Positions 1-11,700 of a stretch of 64,000 nt of DNA are shown piece after piece. A program made the translations under genes and the position numbers. Source of the stretch: Stercorarius parasiticus (Eukaryota; Chordata; Aves; Charadriiformes; Stercorariidae); assembly GCA_013396915.1 (NCBI GenBank), contig VWZL01005013.1, forward strand, positions 62,001-126,000, in the 5' to 3' direction. Under the pieces are notes generated by a model. The model worked only from the letters and a program-made list of their open reading frames with translations, made no database searches and had not been told where the DNA came from. Within the stretch, counting starts at the first letter, position 1. Every line of letters begins with the position of its first letter.

Positions 1-656
1 TTGCCTTGATGCTGCCACCACAAGAGAAAGCTCTCATACTTCAAGGAACAGCAGTGCTGACTTAGGGACTTCATGCAGTAAACCCTTGGTCACTTAGATT
101 AAGGGGTCCTGCCTTCATCATCTCATGATGGGAAAGTTAGGGGGAAGTGTCTCCTTGAGCACAAGTCTTAGGACAACCATTTCTAGTCGCATCAGGACAA
201 AAGCCCCCCGCACTGGTGCCAAGGATGGTGGCAAGCATTCCAACTTGGCCAATATTAGCGTTTTGCAGTTTTGGCCTCATGGATGAGAAGAGGCTTTTGT
301 GGCTTCTCAGGCTACTGTCTAAGCTCCTGATGCCCTCCCATTCCACTTTTAAAAGTATGGCAAAGGGATCACACAAGAGCACGCCTTATTCTGAGTCAGT
401 AAAGGCATCTCTCGTACAGGTAGTAAGATAAAATTCAAATCTCACAGATCAGACAAGGCAAAAAGGTTATCCTGAAATAAGACACTGATGAAGATTAAAT
501 GAAAAAAAAAAAACTTGGTTGGCAGTTGAGACAAAATGAAATAGCTCTAGGTAACCCGTGTCAAATAAAATGTGCTGAGAGTAAGAGAAGATGGTTGCAA
601 ATGCAGGTACCATAAAAACCAAATATCCCCCAAACATGAGCAATAAGGTTTACATA
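1..656. other. 3' flank of FRMPD4, nothing recognised
   Basis: Short overlapping ORFs on both strands (around 137-431) show no domain, no splice context and no similarity I recognise. I see no gene or repeat here. Confidence 0.5.
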
Positions 657-940
657 AACATCTTCAATTAGATCAGGTTGCTCAGAGCCCCGTCCAACTC
701 GACCTTGACTGTTTCCAGGGATGGGGCATCTGCCACCTCTATGGGCAACCTGTGACAGTGTTTCACCACCCTCATTATAAAAAATTTCCTCCTTACATCT
801 AGTCTAAATCTACCCTCTTTTAGCATAAAGCCACTACACCTTGTCCTATCAGAACAGACCCTGCTAAAAAGTTTGTCCCCATCTTTCCTGTAGCCCCCTT
901 TAAGTATTGAAAGGCCACAGTAAGGTCTCCCCAGAGCCCA
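657..940 (-). mobile_element. CR1 LINE fragment, internal 3' region, minus orientation
   Basis: Starts with CATCTTCAATTAGATCAGG, then TTGCTCAGAGCCCCGTCC, and runs to GGTCTCCCCAGAGCC. It matches the reverse complement of the CR1 3' untranslated region. Unlike most CR1 copies it also lacks the last roughly 80 bp with the ATTCTATG tail. Divergence is moderate (for example TGTGACAGTGTTTCACC for the usual TGTTCCAGTGCCTCACC). No coding capacity. Confidence 0.9.
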
Positions 941-2289
941 GAAGGAAGATGAAAATAATTACTGAGAAAGAATGATTGTGAGACATCAACCTAATATGCT
1001 TGTGAATACATGTGATTCTAGGAGATTTTTACATAAACTCACAAAGCAGTGAAGGAATACGTACCAATGCAACAATTCAGCATGTTTTTTCCCCAGTATG
1101 AAATACTCAAAACCCATGGAAATAACTTCACTGGTACTTGCAGCAAAAGAGCAGCGCACACAACCCCACTCCCAGGGCTGCCAGAACAAGAGCACTGAGG
1201 GTTAGCACCACATGGGACGGGCTGTTGTCACCCACCACCGATGTAATTCATCCTGCAGCCTACCTCTGAGCTGCCCTGGAGAGTGGCTCCGCATGCTATT
1301 GGTCTCGGAAACCAGATTTTTCTCCTGCGGACAACAGGTTAAGCTTCTGATACTGTGTTTGTGAGGATGTTTCCCTGCAGCCGGAGGAAAAAGCGCATCT
1401 GGGTTTCATAGTGAAGTGCATCACTCTATGCAAGAAAATATTTCCTTGGCAAAACCTTAATTTTGTTGGTTTAGTCTTTCTAGTTCAGCACACATGCTTC
1501 AGCTGAATGGGTAAGTTTTCAAAAGAGAGCGGTTATACTCTTTGCATGTGACATTATGAGAAGAAGATGAAAATTACCTACATCAGTTTGGAGAATGGTA
1601 TTCTGAACTTTCCACAAGGGCTGCTGCTCCTTGGTGACTGAAAAGTTTAACAGATGCTATTCTGAAAGCCTATTTGCCAGGTGAAACTGAGAGCTTTTGC
1701 TTTGGCTGTCTCTCAAACACAAGACTAACAAAATGTTTTCCAGAAAGGTTCAGATGGGAGAGAGGTTATTCACAAATTGCCTTTGTCATCACTCAGAGAA
1801 GAACTGTCTCTAGCTGGAAATATTTCAGAGATATTTATTGTATTCTGAAAACTTCATTTTATTTCTAACTTATTTACAGTTAAACATTCAGAATCATAAA
1901 ATATGAAGTATAAAATATTTAACAAAATAGATGCAGTTCATGTTGTTCAGATGCACCATAGATATATGATGAAACAGTAAACAGCATAGGATTTTCCTGA
2001 CAGTCCTCTCTCTCATTTACCAGGGAAAGGAGCGTGTAGACCTGCCCTATACGTTCTGGTCTGACCAGTATGACATCAACCTTTCACGTCAGAGAGAACA
2101 CCACCACCACTCTGGTTTATGTGTCCTCAGTCTTCCACAGTTACGTTCACTATCTGAAATGCCAACACTAATGTTCAATACATCAGATACTCTCTGAAGT
2201 TGGTATTTTCGATACTTTTTTTTTTTTAACTACAGAATTTCCTAGAAAAGAAGAATCAGGTAATTCAGGCCATATGAACAAAAGAGTCA
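941..2289. other. Probable distal 3' UTR or flank, nothing coding
   Basis: AT-rich DNA with T runs at 2214-2228 and AATAAA on the minus strand at 1858-1863 and 1834-1839. It may be distal FRMPD4 3' UTR if late poly(A) sites are used. No exon or repeat recognised. Confidence 0.4.
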
Positions 2290-2295
2290 TTTATT
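2290..2295 (-). promoter_or_regulatory. FRMPD4: Candidate poly(A) signal for FRMPD4
   Basis: AATAAA on the minus strand 538 nt past the long-form stop. Further copies lie at 1834-1839 and 1858-1863. The surrounding DNA is AT-rich with long T runs, as expected of a 3' UTR, but the real cleavage site cannot be told from the sequence. Confidence 0.3.
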
Positions 2296-2831
2296 ATATA
2301 TATATTCTCTAGTAAGTTATAATAGTCTCTTGGATTTTAAATGTCTTTTTGCTATTTTCAATGCTTAAAAATTATAATTTTAAAACATTAAATATTGTGT
2401 TATATACATTATGATTTAATTTCTCATTTCTAAACATGGAGCATTCTCCAAGTGAAAACTTGGATGAAACAGAAAACAACTTCATTGACATAACAGGCTT
2501 TAAAAGTTCACTTCGTACAACCAGAGATTTGACTATATGAAAAATAGCCGAACATCAATTTGCTCCTATATGGGATTTTTTCTGTTTTTCTGGTCTTGGG
2601 GAGAGAGTTTTTTTGGCTTTTGTTTTTGTATAAACAGAAGGACAGATCTGGTCATTACTTTTGTCATTGTTCAGTACTTTTAACTTTTTTTTTAATCTCA
2701 TACATATTTTATATAAAATAACAAAATATACAGAGAAAGCTGAGTTTGTTACATTAGTTCATACACATACAGTAAATAAAAGTTTTTTATGTATGGCTTT
2801 GCAAAGGTAGATTATGAAGTGACTTTCGTAT
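2296..2831 (-). other. FRMPD4: Probable proximal FRMPD4 3' UTR
   Basis: AT-rich sequence directly after the long-form stop on the minus strand, with A/T homopolymers and no open frame. Treated as 3' UTR because of its position; no motif proves it. Confidence 0.5.
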
Positions 2832-2837
2832 TTTATT
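2832..2837 (-). promoter_or_regulatory. AATAAA overlapping the long-form stop codon
   Basis: On the minus strand AATAAA spans the TAA stop of the long ORF. If used for cleavage it would leave a very short long-form 3' UTR. Several other AATAAA sequences lie downstream, so use is uncertain. Confidence 0.25.
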
Positions 2838-4186
2838 TGTTTAAAAGCATTTTAAGAGAACGTGTTAGTGTGCTTACAATAGCGGCCATGGTAGTCGAAT
2901 GTCGAGCCGAGAGTTTAACGCTAGGATCACTGGAGGTCTTGCCTGATACTGCTTCTGCAGCCTTCAGAAGACAAATGTAGTTTATTACAACCTCGTCTAT
3001 CTTAGCTATAATTTCCTGCTGCTGTGTTTCAGAGTTCATGACTTTAACTAAACGCATGCAGGCTTCTGTTAAGCAACAGAGTACTTGAAAGCTGGAAGTC
3101 ATAGCTAAAAGCATTTCCTCAGGGCTTTTATCAGCCATGGCCATTTTCCTGCAGGCACTTCCCAACTGTCTCGATTCCATAGATAACAGTTGTTTGTACT
3201 TAGAAAGTTTAAGGTCATATGTTTCTGGATGTAAATCTCTCTTGCCCATACTTGCTCGGACCAGTGAGAGTAGCTCATTGGCATCCTTTTGTGCTGCAAT
3301 AAATCCATCAGGCATTGCATACGTCTTCTCTTTCATCACATTTATTCGCGTGATTCGTGCATCGAAGGCCACATCGTTGAGATTCACATCAATTTGGCCA
3401 CCTTGGATGTCAGCACTGCTCTTCTCATGCGCGTTGACTGCCTCATCTTGTGGGGGCTCAGCAGCTCTCGGGGACTCCAAGACTTTCTGCTCATTTTCAC
3501 TGGAAAATGACTCACCGACTGGTTCTGCGAGCTCACACGGACCCTGAGGTTCAAAGAGACATGAGAGCTGATGGCTGTCTCCATCATCTTCATCATCATT
3601 GTCATCGTTTCCTCTGCTTAGGAAACAATAGCTAAAGGGGCCATGACACCTCCAGGTGCTGGTGTCCAGCTTCCGCAAGGGCAACGTTCGACACTGCTTG
3701 GAGTCCTTCTGACTGGAGCCTGTGCCCGAACACCTCTTACTGTCCTTCCTATCAGTGCTGACGTACACACAACTCTGGGAATAACTTTTTGACAGCTTTT
3801 TGCCCAGGGGGAGTTCCACCCTTCTCTCTGATTTGGGTTCGTCCCTTCGGGTGACGTCCAGGCATTTCAAGCTGGCTGCGGCTGCCTTCTTTTCAAACAG
3901 CATCTCAATGCCTGCAGATCCTCCAATGATGCTGCTGCTGCGTCTCAGCACTTTCCTGTTGTGCGGCATCCTGAGGCTTCCTCCTATCATGTCATATGGC
4001 CGTAAACTAACTGTTGCCCCACAAGCCTGATTTACTTTGGGAATGTCACAAGAGTCTTGATTTTGACTTGGCACCTTTGATTCTGATAGCATGGATGATA
4101 GCATGATGGAGTCAGCTAGAGGCTGTCTAGGAAAAGCTGTAGGCATGCCTCCTTGTCTTCCCTTTTCAGGCTCTGTGAAAGCTACA
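2833..4186 (-). CDS. FRMPD4: FRMPD4 last exon: ETTV stop (short form) or 446-codon extension (long form)
   Basis: Two acceptors share one pyrimidine tract (CTGTCTGCTCTTCTACTACCCCTAG). With the first (exon start 4186) the split codon becomes GTG, followed at once by TAG: the protein ends ETTV, a class I PDZ ligand. With the second (exon start 4172, CACAG) the codon becomes GAG and an ORF stays open to the TAA at 2835-2833, adding 445 residues (w1175-w1619). The extension has a Ser-rich basic part (RKVLRRSSSIIGGS), a Cys/Ser section, an acidic run (GNDDNDDEDDGD), and about 170 C-terminal residues rich in amphipathic helix, with SSFQVLCCLTEACMRLV at the centre. The ORF start at 4227 lies in the intron and is not used. 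I believe related C-terminal regions occur in FRMPD1 and FRMPD3, but could not check. Confidence 0.88.
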
Positions 4187-5398
4187 CTAGGGGTAGTAGA
4201 AGAGCAGACAGAATAATTAAGCATCACCCTGATAATATTCAGAGACTGAACTTTTAAATACCTTTAACAGTCAGGACAACTGGATTCCTGGTATTTCCCA
4301 GTGGTCTCTGTTCCTCAAAATATTTCACAAAGCATTCATTGCTAGTTTCTCATGCCTTTTGTATTTCATTAAGATGCCTCTTAAAATCTATCAACAAATT
4401 ATAATCTAGGAATAGTTAGTTGTTCATTCCACTACAGCAGACTCATTTCAAAAAAGGAATAGAAAATCATCCATAAAATATCCTAAATCTCCTCTAATGT
4501 TGCATGTTTTCTATTAACTAATGAGATTAATATTTTCATGTTAAAATACCTTATTTAACTATACTTGAGAAGTTATGGAAAGATGTACCCGTGGCAATTT
4601 TGGTTTGGTTACATATTTTTTTTGGCAGAGAAATAGCATGTCTCATTTTATCTCCTAGTCTGTTCCACTTTTGGATATTCATGCATTCACACACTACTGC
4701 TACATTTGGGTTGCAACCCAGGAAGAGGGAAATATTTAAAACCCAACTGAAAGAATTTCCAATGTTATCTCTGAAAAGCTACATTTTTTTATAACAGTAA
4801 ATTCATAAAATCTCTTGAAATTGGAACTTAAAAATGCGGTAATGGTTCTGTATGTAAATTATTCTTTAAGGAAACACCTACTGTGAGATGGTGAAGTAAT
4901 ACATGCTTAATAAGATAGCGACGTTTTCTCATCCTTACATTTAGAGCTTTTTATTCATACTGGCATGGTTTTGATAATCTGCTAAAATAGCATGTAAGAT
5001 ACAAACTAAATGAATCACAGTTTTTTCTCTCCTACATTAATACACCTTGTGAAGTCATCTTATAATCTAACAAGTATCCTGGATCTCCAGTGACTATGGA
5101 TTTTGGAGAGGCTTCCAAAGAGTGGAAAAGAGGCCTCTCCACCAGCGTCTCCCCAGATATTTTCAACTGTAATGAGAGGTTTTTAAAAAAATTGAACTTT
5201 GTAAGCAGCTCATATGAACATCTCAACACACACAACTAAAATGAACAGATACATCAAAAGGTCTAATCCCCCTGCCCGCTACAGCTTGATGATGTAGTTT
5301 TAGGTAAAGATAATGTAAATATCACAGCTAGTCCTCAACCTTTACACGTAGCTTTAAAAAAAACAACAAACATAAGAAACGCTTTATTACTGCTGTAC
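4187..5398 (-). other. FRMPD4: FRMPD4 intron with in-frame read-through tail
   Basis: A 1212-nt intron with donor GTACAG and the tandem acceptor at its end. If it is retained, the frame continues 23 residues (GTAVIKRF... to VKVED) and stops at 5328-5330, giving a hydrophobic tail instead of ETTV. Otherwise it holds AT-rich DNA with no repeat I recognise. Confidence 0.85.
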
Positions 5399-6670
5399 CT
5401 GTAGTTTCTTTTATCTTGGGGATCCGATGACATCCTTCTCTCAAAGTGCCGAACAGTGGCTCAGCATTAATTGCTGAATGCACAACAGGCACCGTCATTC
5501 TGTGACACACGGCTTCAGGCTGCTGGTGCAGGTCCTTGTATGCTGTTCCATGGTTTGGAAGAATGGCAGCTCTTTCATCTGCTGGAATATAGGCAATGCC
5601 CTTCATTGGTGGGTCAGAGATAATGTGCTTAACGTCAGAGGTACAAAGAGGAGATTCAACGGGGGTAGCACAGGTGCTACTGCCTGTGCTGCATCCTGCA
5701 TCCACTGAAGAGCACTGAGAGCTTTGCAGTGAGAAATGGCCTTCACTTTGCAGAGATGACATGCGCTTAGCCAAGTGATATTCACAAAGTCTAGCCACAC
5801 TCTGCTCAGCTTCTGGAAGCTTTGAAGGATGGTCATCTGCAGATAAATCGGTATCTTCTGCGTCATTTAGGTCTTTGGCTGAAGACACGGGAGTCACATC
5901 TGACAGAAAGTTTTCACCTTGGCTAAGCCCTGAGGTATCATCCTGATCCACCTCAGGATCCACTTCATCCTTACAGTCAGTTTCTGTTTTACCAAGGACA
6001 GGACCCCTTGGAAAAGTCTTCCCATTCACTGTTTCTGGGCTTGGTTTATCTGCTGCCCCATCATCGGCAGCGTACCATCTTTGGCGAAAGGCAGTTCTCT
6101 CCACATTAAAAGTGCTTAGGCGTTGACTGTCTCTTGCTGAAAGAGTTCCAAATTTAGCTTTTAGATCTTCATCAGTCTCTGCTTTTTTAGTTCCCTGTTG
6201 CTTTTTCACAGTAGCATTGCCATCGGAGGGTGCTTTTACTTCGCTGTCTGTCATCTTATTTTTCCTTTTACTAGTGCAAGAATACACCAAGGATCCCATG
6301 TGCAATTTGCTAAAATAATCAGTGACAGATTTTGTTTCCATGGTCTCTGGCTCCATTTCCATGTTATCTGAATGAAGAATCTGCTTTGAAGGCACAACTT
6401 TTGACTGTAGCTCTGCAGCCTGACGACCAGCCAAAGGCTGTGAGGGCTTCATGCCTGGCCCTCCAGCCTGATTCTTAGCGATGGGAAATTCAGTCTGCTC
6501 TTCCACAAGGGGTTGGTAGCCTTCACTTGTGGTCAAAAACATACGTGCAGTGTTTTCTGATTGCTTCTGTGCTGCGGCTAGTTCAGAGCTTTCAGTCATT
6601 TCAGAGGAATTTGTTTCATTGCCAGAATCTGAAGATGACTCAGGGCTATATGCTCGCAGGATAGCTACAC
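5399..6670 (-). CDS. FRMPD4: FRMPD4 large exon: C-terminal scaffold region with LGN-binding block
   Basis: A 1272-nt exon (w751-w1173, plus the completion of a split Gly and one base of the next codon). It starts [20 protein letters not shown]. Landmarks in order are [17 protein letters not shown], a Lys-rich stretch (CTSKRKNKM), [20 protein letters not shown], the block [19 protein letters not shown], and [17 protein letters not shown] at the end. The acceptor is TGTGGCTTGCAG and the donor ACAG|GTACAG. The true start is the splice acceptor; the internal Met at 6599 is not a start. The donor splits the codon after ETT, so the C-terminus depends on which acceptor is used downstream. Confidence 0.96.
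5739..5801 (-). other. FRMPD4: FRMPD1/FRMPD4-type block, likely LGN TPR-binding segment
   Basis: Encodes [20 protein letters not shown], the best-conserved short block in the disordered tail. From memory, FRMPD1 and FRMPD4 share this segment and it binds the TPR domain of LGN (GPSM2), competing with other LGN partners. The sequence is plain; the binding role is family knowledge that I could not check. Confidence 0.55.
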
Positions 6671-6998
6671 CTGCAAGCCACAGAAAATAAAAGTCAATTA
6701 AATGACAGCAGCTGAAGCACCTGGATAACTGACAAGCAAAGGGTGTGTGTTAAAGACAAAAATATGCTTTGTAAGAATACTCAGACTTTATTGCACAGTT
6801 CCCGGGACAGGTAGTTTAGTAACATAATGGTAGGTCCATTAAATAATATGGAATATGATGTATGCAAAATGATGCCAAAAAAAAAAAAGGTAAACCAAAA
6901 AAAAAACCAACCAACCCTCATGAAATGGAGTATTTCCAAAGCTAAATGGATGAGATGGAATGATTTTCAATGGATAAATGTAACTATGGTGAAAGAAC
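6671..6998 (-). other. FRMPD4: FRMPD4 intron
   Basis: A 328-nt intron between the two large scaffold exons. It contains A-rich runs (6879-6916 on the plus strand). Nothing else seen. Confidence 0.9.
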
Positions 6999-8060
6999 CT
7001 GAATTGTCATTCGTCTGCTGTTCCTCTGAAGCAGCCAAAGCTTCTAGTGCTTGAAGTGTAGAGACTACAGCATCATCTAGCCCCTTCTCACACTTCCCCT
7101 CTGTATTAGTAGGGACAGCATCGATAAGCGACACTGGAATGTCATCATTGCCTAGATTACTGGCTTGCTCCTTGTTGTCTCTAGGCTGCGTTGCTTGATT
7201 CTGAGAGTCTTCCTCATCTGAACTGTCCCTGAAGCCAGGTGGAGGAGCAGCAATGGCCATGTTTAAGGTATGCAATAGGAAATCATCTTCATTATCATCA
7301 CCTTCTGGAGGTGGAAGTGAAGTCAAATCAATAATGTCATCACTAGAACCAGAAAGGCTGAGAAGAGCAGGCCTATTGATTTCTCCTACCATAATGTCTT
7401 CTTCACAGCTTACTTCATCTTCATCTTCGGCATCATCTGTGTTTTCTGCGTAACAAATATCATGCAGCAAAGGCTCTTCTATCCCTTCGGCAGCTCCAAA
7501 TATTTTACCATCATTTATAGTTGCATAAACAGAATTTGTAGCAAACTGAATGCTTTCAGCATCTGGTGACAACTCCAGGCCTTTAATGTCATTGGCATTA
7601 CTAATATAAATGGCTCTTTGTTTTTCTAGTACTTCTGGACTTTCATCCAAAAGCCTTTCATAGCCAAGAGTCTGAGGATTGATACCATCCAAGTTGTGAT
7701 CTCCAAATATAAAGGAAACTTTTGCTCCCCTGGGGGAATCCTGTGCTTTCTTGCTACATTCCAAACCTGAGAGTGACAGCAGTGAAGGCTGATTAAAATT
7801 TCTGCTTTCTTCTGCTTCAGTGGGGTCACTTTGTTTGGCCAGATGCTGATCAAATCCACCTGAATTATAAGTATTTTCTATGTACAGATGTCTGTGTTCT
7901 TTTTGACATAACAGACTTTCAGAAACATCTACAGTCTTCTGTTTTGGATCGGCAAAGGACATTTGAGTCTCTTGATCTCCTTCAGACAGGAAAGTGGTAG
8001 TTTTTGGTATACAGTTCCACTCAGAAGCAAGGAGATTATGCTTCCCTCTATTTTCAGTTC
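6999..8060 (-). CDS. FRMPD4: FRMPD4 large exon: acidic disordered scaffold region
   Basis: A 1062-nt exon (w397-w749 and parts of two split Gly codons). It starts [10 protein letters not shown] and ends EEQQTNDNS. The sequence is Ser/Asp/Glu-rich and probably disordered. Visible blocks are [10 protein letters not shown], the strongly acidic [38 protein letters not shown] and the Homer-type motif PPPGF at 7231-7245. The acceptor is CCGTGCTATAG and the donor GTTCTT. The acidic and SSDD stretches match the mammalian protein; casein-kinase-2 phosphorylation there would be inference. Ser-rich ORFs on the plus strand here are antisense shadows. Confidence 0.96.
7231..7245 (-). other. FRMPD4: Homer EVH1-type ligand motif PPPGF in FRMPD4
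   Basis: The codons CCT CCA CCT GGC TTC give PPPGF, which fits the PPxxF consensus for Homer EVH1 domains. FRMPD4/Preso1 is known to bind Homer and assemble it with group I mGluRs. That this particular site is the ligand is inference from the motif. It sits between an acidic segment and [10 protein letters not shown]. Confidence 0.6.
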
Positions 8061-8798
<738 letters not shown>

Positions 8799-11700
8799 CT
8801 AAGAAGAATACAACCAAGTCTTGGTTAAGGCTTTTCCTCCTCAATCTGTTTACCTGCTGACAATACTACTACATGGAAGCAAAAGGAATTACAATCGCAA
8901 ACACCACATTGAAAAATACACGAGAACCTATTTTCCTCACTAAAAATATCAAACAGTATCACAAATTTAGAAATGACTAGAGTTGCAGTAAGATAGAAGT
9001 CCAACTGGAAATTTTAACAGCTGATTTTGCTCTCTTTCTGAATGAAGCTAACCATTTTAAGACTCTTGCTCCATCCTTTTTCTCGCATAAGTATATTATT
9101 CTCACCAAAGCACTGTTTACTGTTACTCTGAAACTGCCAACAGCTAAGAACCTGGTACATTAGGCACTGGAGTCTTGCAGTAGTATGGGAATCTGCAGCT
9201 TCCCAGAAAGTGAGGTGCCCTAAGTACATGTAAAGAAGAAAAACACAGGAAGCAAACAAGAGTCAGGGAAAGTTCAGGTTCAGAAAACATAGTAGTGAGG
9301 TTAGAGCTATCATTACACAGCAGTGACAGTGAATATTACAATGACAGCTTAAAAGATTTCAGTGGTTGTGGCCTGGCATTACTGAAAAGACAAATGATGA
9401 AAAAATAAGCAGATAAACAAAGAGAAAGAGAATGGATAAAGAGCCTCAGAAGGGAGATCAACAAGGAAAACAAATGCAAAGCATTTAGATAAAACAGTCA
9501 GACCTAACAGAAAAATGAGAGACTTCAGAGCTTTGAAAAACTACGGCTGCCAGGCCAGTGAGCATTGAACCTGAGAAATCCATGTGAAACATACTTTCGT
9601 TAATTCCATTTTCTTTTGCCACAATATATAAGTTTCTTTGCCTAAACCTTTTGTTCGTGTCTCTTTAGCTTTTAACACCAAAAGGTGCTTTTCTCAAATT
9701 CATTTTAAGGTGGCTAGCCTCCACAGCTCCTAGAGAGCAAATGAAAATGAAGTCCTTACCATGATACATCGATAGAAATTATACTGTAGACAATCCATCT
9801 TATCACTCGCAGTTTGTAGTCACTCACAGATATGTGGACATTTGTGACTATTTATCATAATTTAGCATGCAGAGCTCACTGTCACAAGATAGATACGGGG
9901 ACCTGCATAATTTTTTGCAGGTGGAACATGACGTTACATGGGTGGCTCTCCAACTTACTCAACCCCTTACTAGTGAAAAGACAACTGATTCTGATGGAGG
10001 TTGTGGCCAAAAGGTAATTTATGATCATACCTTACTACCAAACCCACAACAGGTCTGATAATCTTTTAAATGCCTGTGCTGCAGCATCTTAGGCCAAAAT
10101 ACTTTGGGGCCCTGAATGTTGTAAGAAGAATTTTCAGCAACACGGAGAAATCTATGCTTTTATTTTTTTTTCTTTAAAGTATTTTGGGCCCCAGTTTGAG
10201 GTTTTATTCAATACATGCTTCTTTCAAAGCATTCAACTATAGCTATAAAAGTTAACTACAAATTATTAAGCCTACAGTGGGCTAATTAATCTCTGTTCTT
10301 TCGAGTGACTACTAAAACTGGTTTTAATATTTGAAATGTTGACCTCAAATTTTCTGCAGGGATTGACAGAAATGGACGATCTCTACAGAAATCTCAGATT
10401 GCTGAGAACAGTGCTGTGAACTACTGTTCACCTGCTGAACAGTCCTGTGACAGCTAACTTTTACTGCCTGCTTCTGCCAAGTGATGCATATTTGAGAAGA
10501 CATTAAAAAGAACCAAAAATAAAATAAAAATACAAACTGTTTATTCATTAAGAAAATATATGACATATATTGTCACATTCAAAATCTGGATACGTGAAAC
10601 TGCTAGCCACGGGATGAAAAGATCAGTTGAGAATACCTACCTACGTGTGCCTGCACCTCCTACACAGGACAGAGTGACAACCCCTACCTGTGCTCCACAG
10701 AGAGGCATTTTTTTTGTCAAATTCCACTCAGAGCCTCCTAGATTTGTAATTTTAATGTTAGGCCAGTCTCTCTGGGTTTAAGACTGCATGTGTCAAAATG
10801 CAAGGAGGTGAGGATATGCATGGCTTGCAATAAGACAGTAACAGTGTTATAATACAAAACCACACATACCATGGTAATATATAATACTATGCCATACAGT
10901 GCTGCATTTTACATACAAGCAGATGGGAAGAATTTCATTTCTGTATTACTTTCTCCATCTGCAAAAAAGGGATAACAGCTTTCTCACAAGAGGGCTACGA
11001 GTTTAGCACAGTAATGCAGGTAAAGTAGCCTGAGATCCTTAGATGTTATCATTGCTAAGTAAGGAGAAAGAGACGCTGTGCTCACCAACCTGTACATTTC
11101 TCTTAAGCTACTGTAGAGAGCATCTAGATTAATGTACAACTTTTTTTTTTTCACTAACTTAAATACAGGGAAACAGTTCCAGGTCAATAAACCTAAAGCA
11201 TTCAAAGCAAAAGCTTAGTAAAATATTCCTTGTATATGTTTTTTGTGCATAGCTGGCTAAGCAAAAAGAACTGTTAGACTTTTTTTATTTTAATGGCATA
11301 TTTAAGTTTCAAGTATAATAAGAACTCTTCCTTCGATCTCAGATTATCCTGATTAATGCTGTAGACAATCTATGAAGCCTTTAACTTCAAAACCGAATAG
11401 TAAACACACCAAGAAGAATGAGGCCAATATAATATATAAAACTCCACTCATTGCCACTAGATGCCACAGATGCAAAGAAAATAAATGACAATAGGTAGAT
11501 GAAAAGCATCTATGAATATATTATGTAAGGCAAAGCAAGGAATTGGAATTATAAGGGCTAAGAAAACAAAACTTGCCTTTTTACAGTTTATTTCACTGGT
11601 AACTGCTATGCGGTTACTTGTAGTAAGCTTTGCAGATAAAACACTGTATTGATTATATGGGACACAGCCGATGCAGCTGGTGATTCTCTAAGAGTGATAA

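Noticed and set aside
3137..4030. Several plus-strand and other-frame ORFs over the last FRMPD4 exon
   Set aside because: Overlap the long minus-strand frame and have no domain or splice context.
7253..7453. Ser-rich plus-strand ORF
   Set aside because: Antisense shadow of the acidic FRMPD4 exon; GAT/GAA repeats read as Ser-rich on the other strand.
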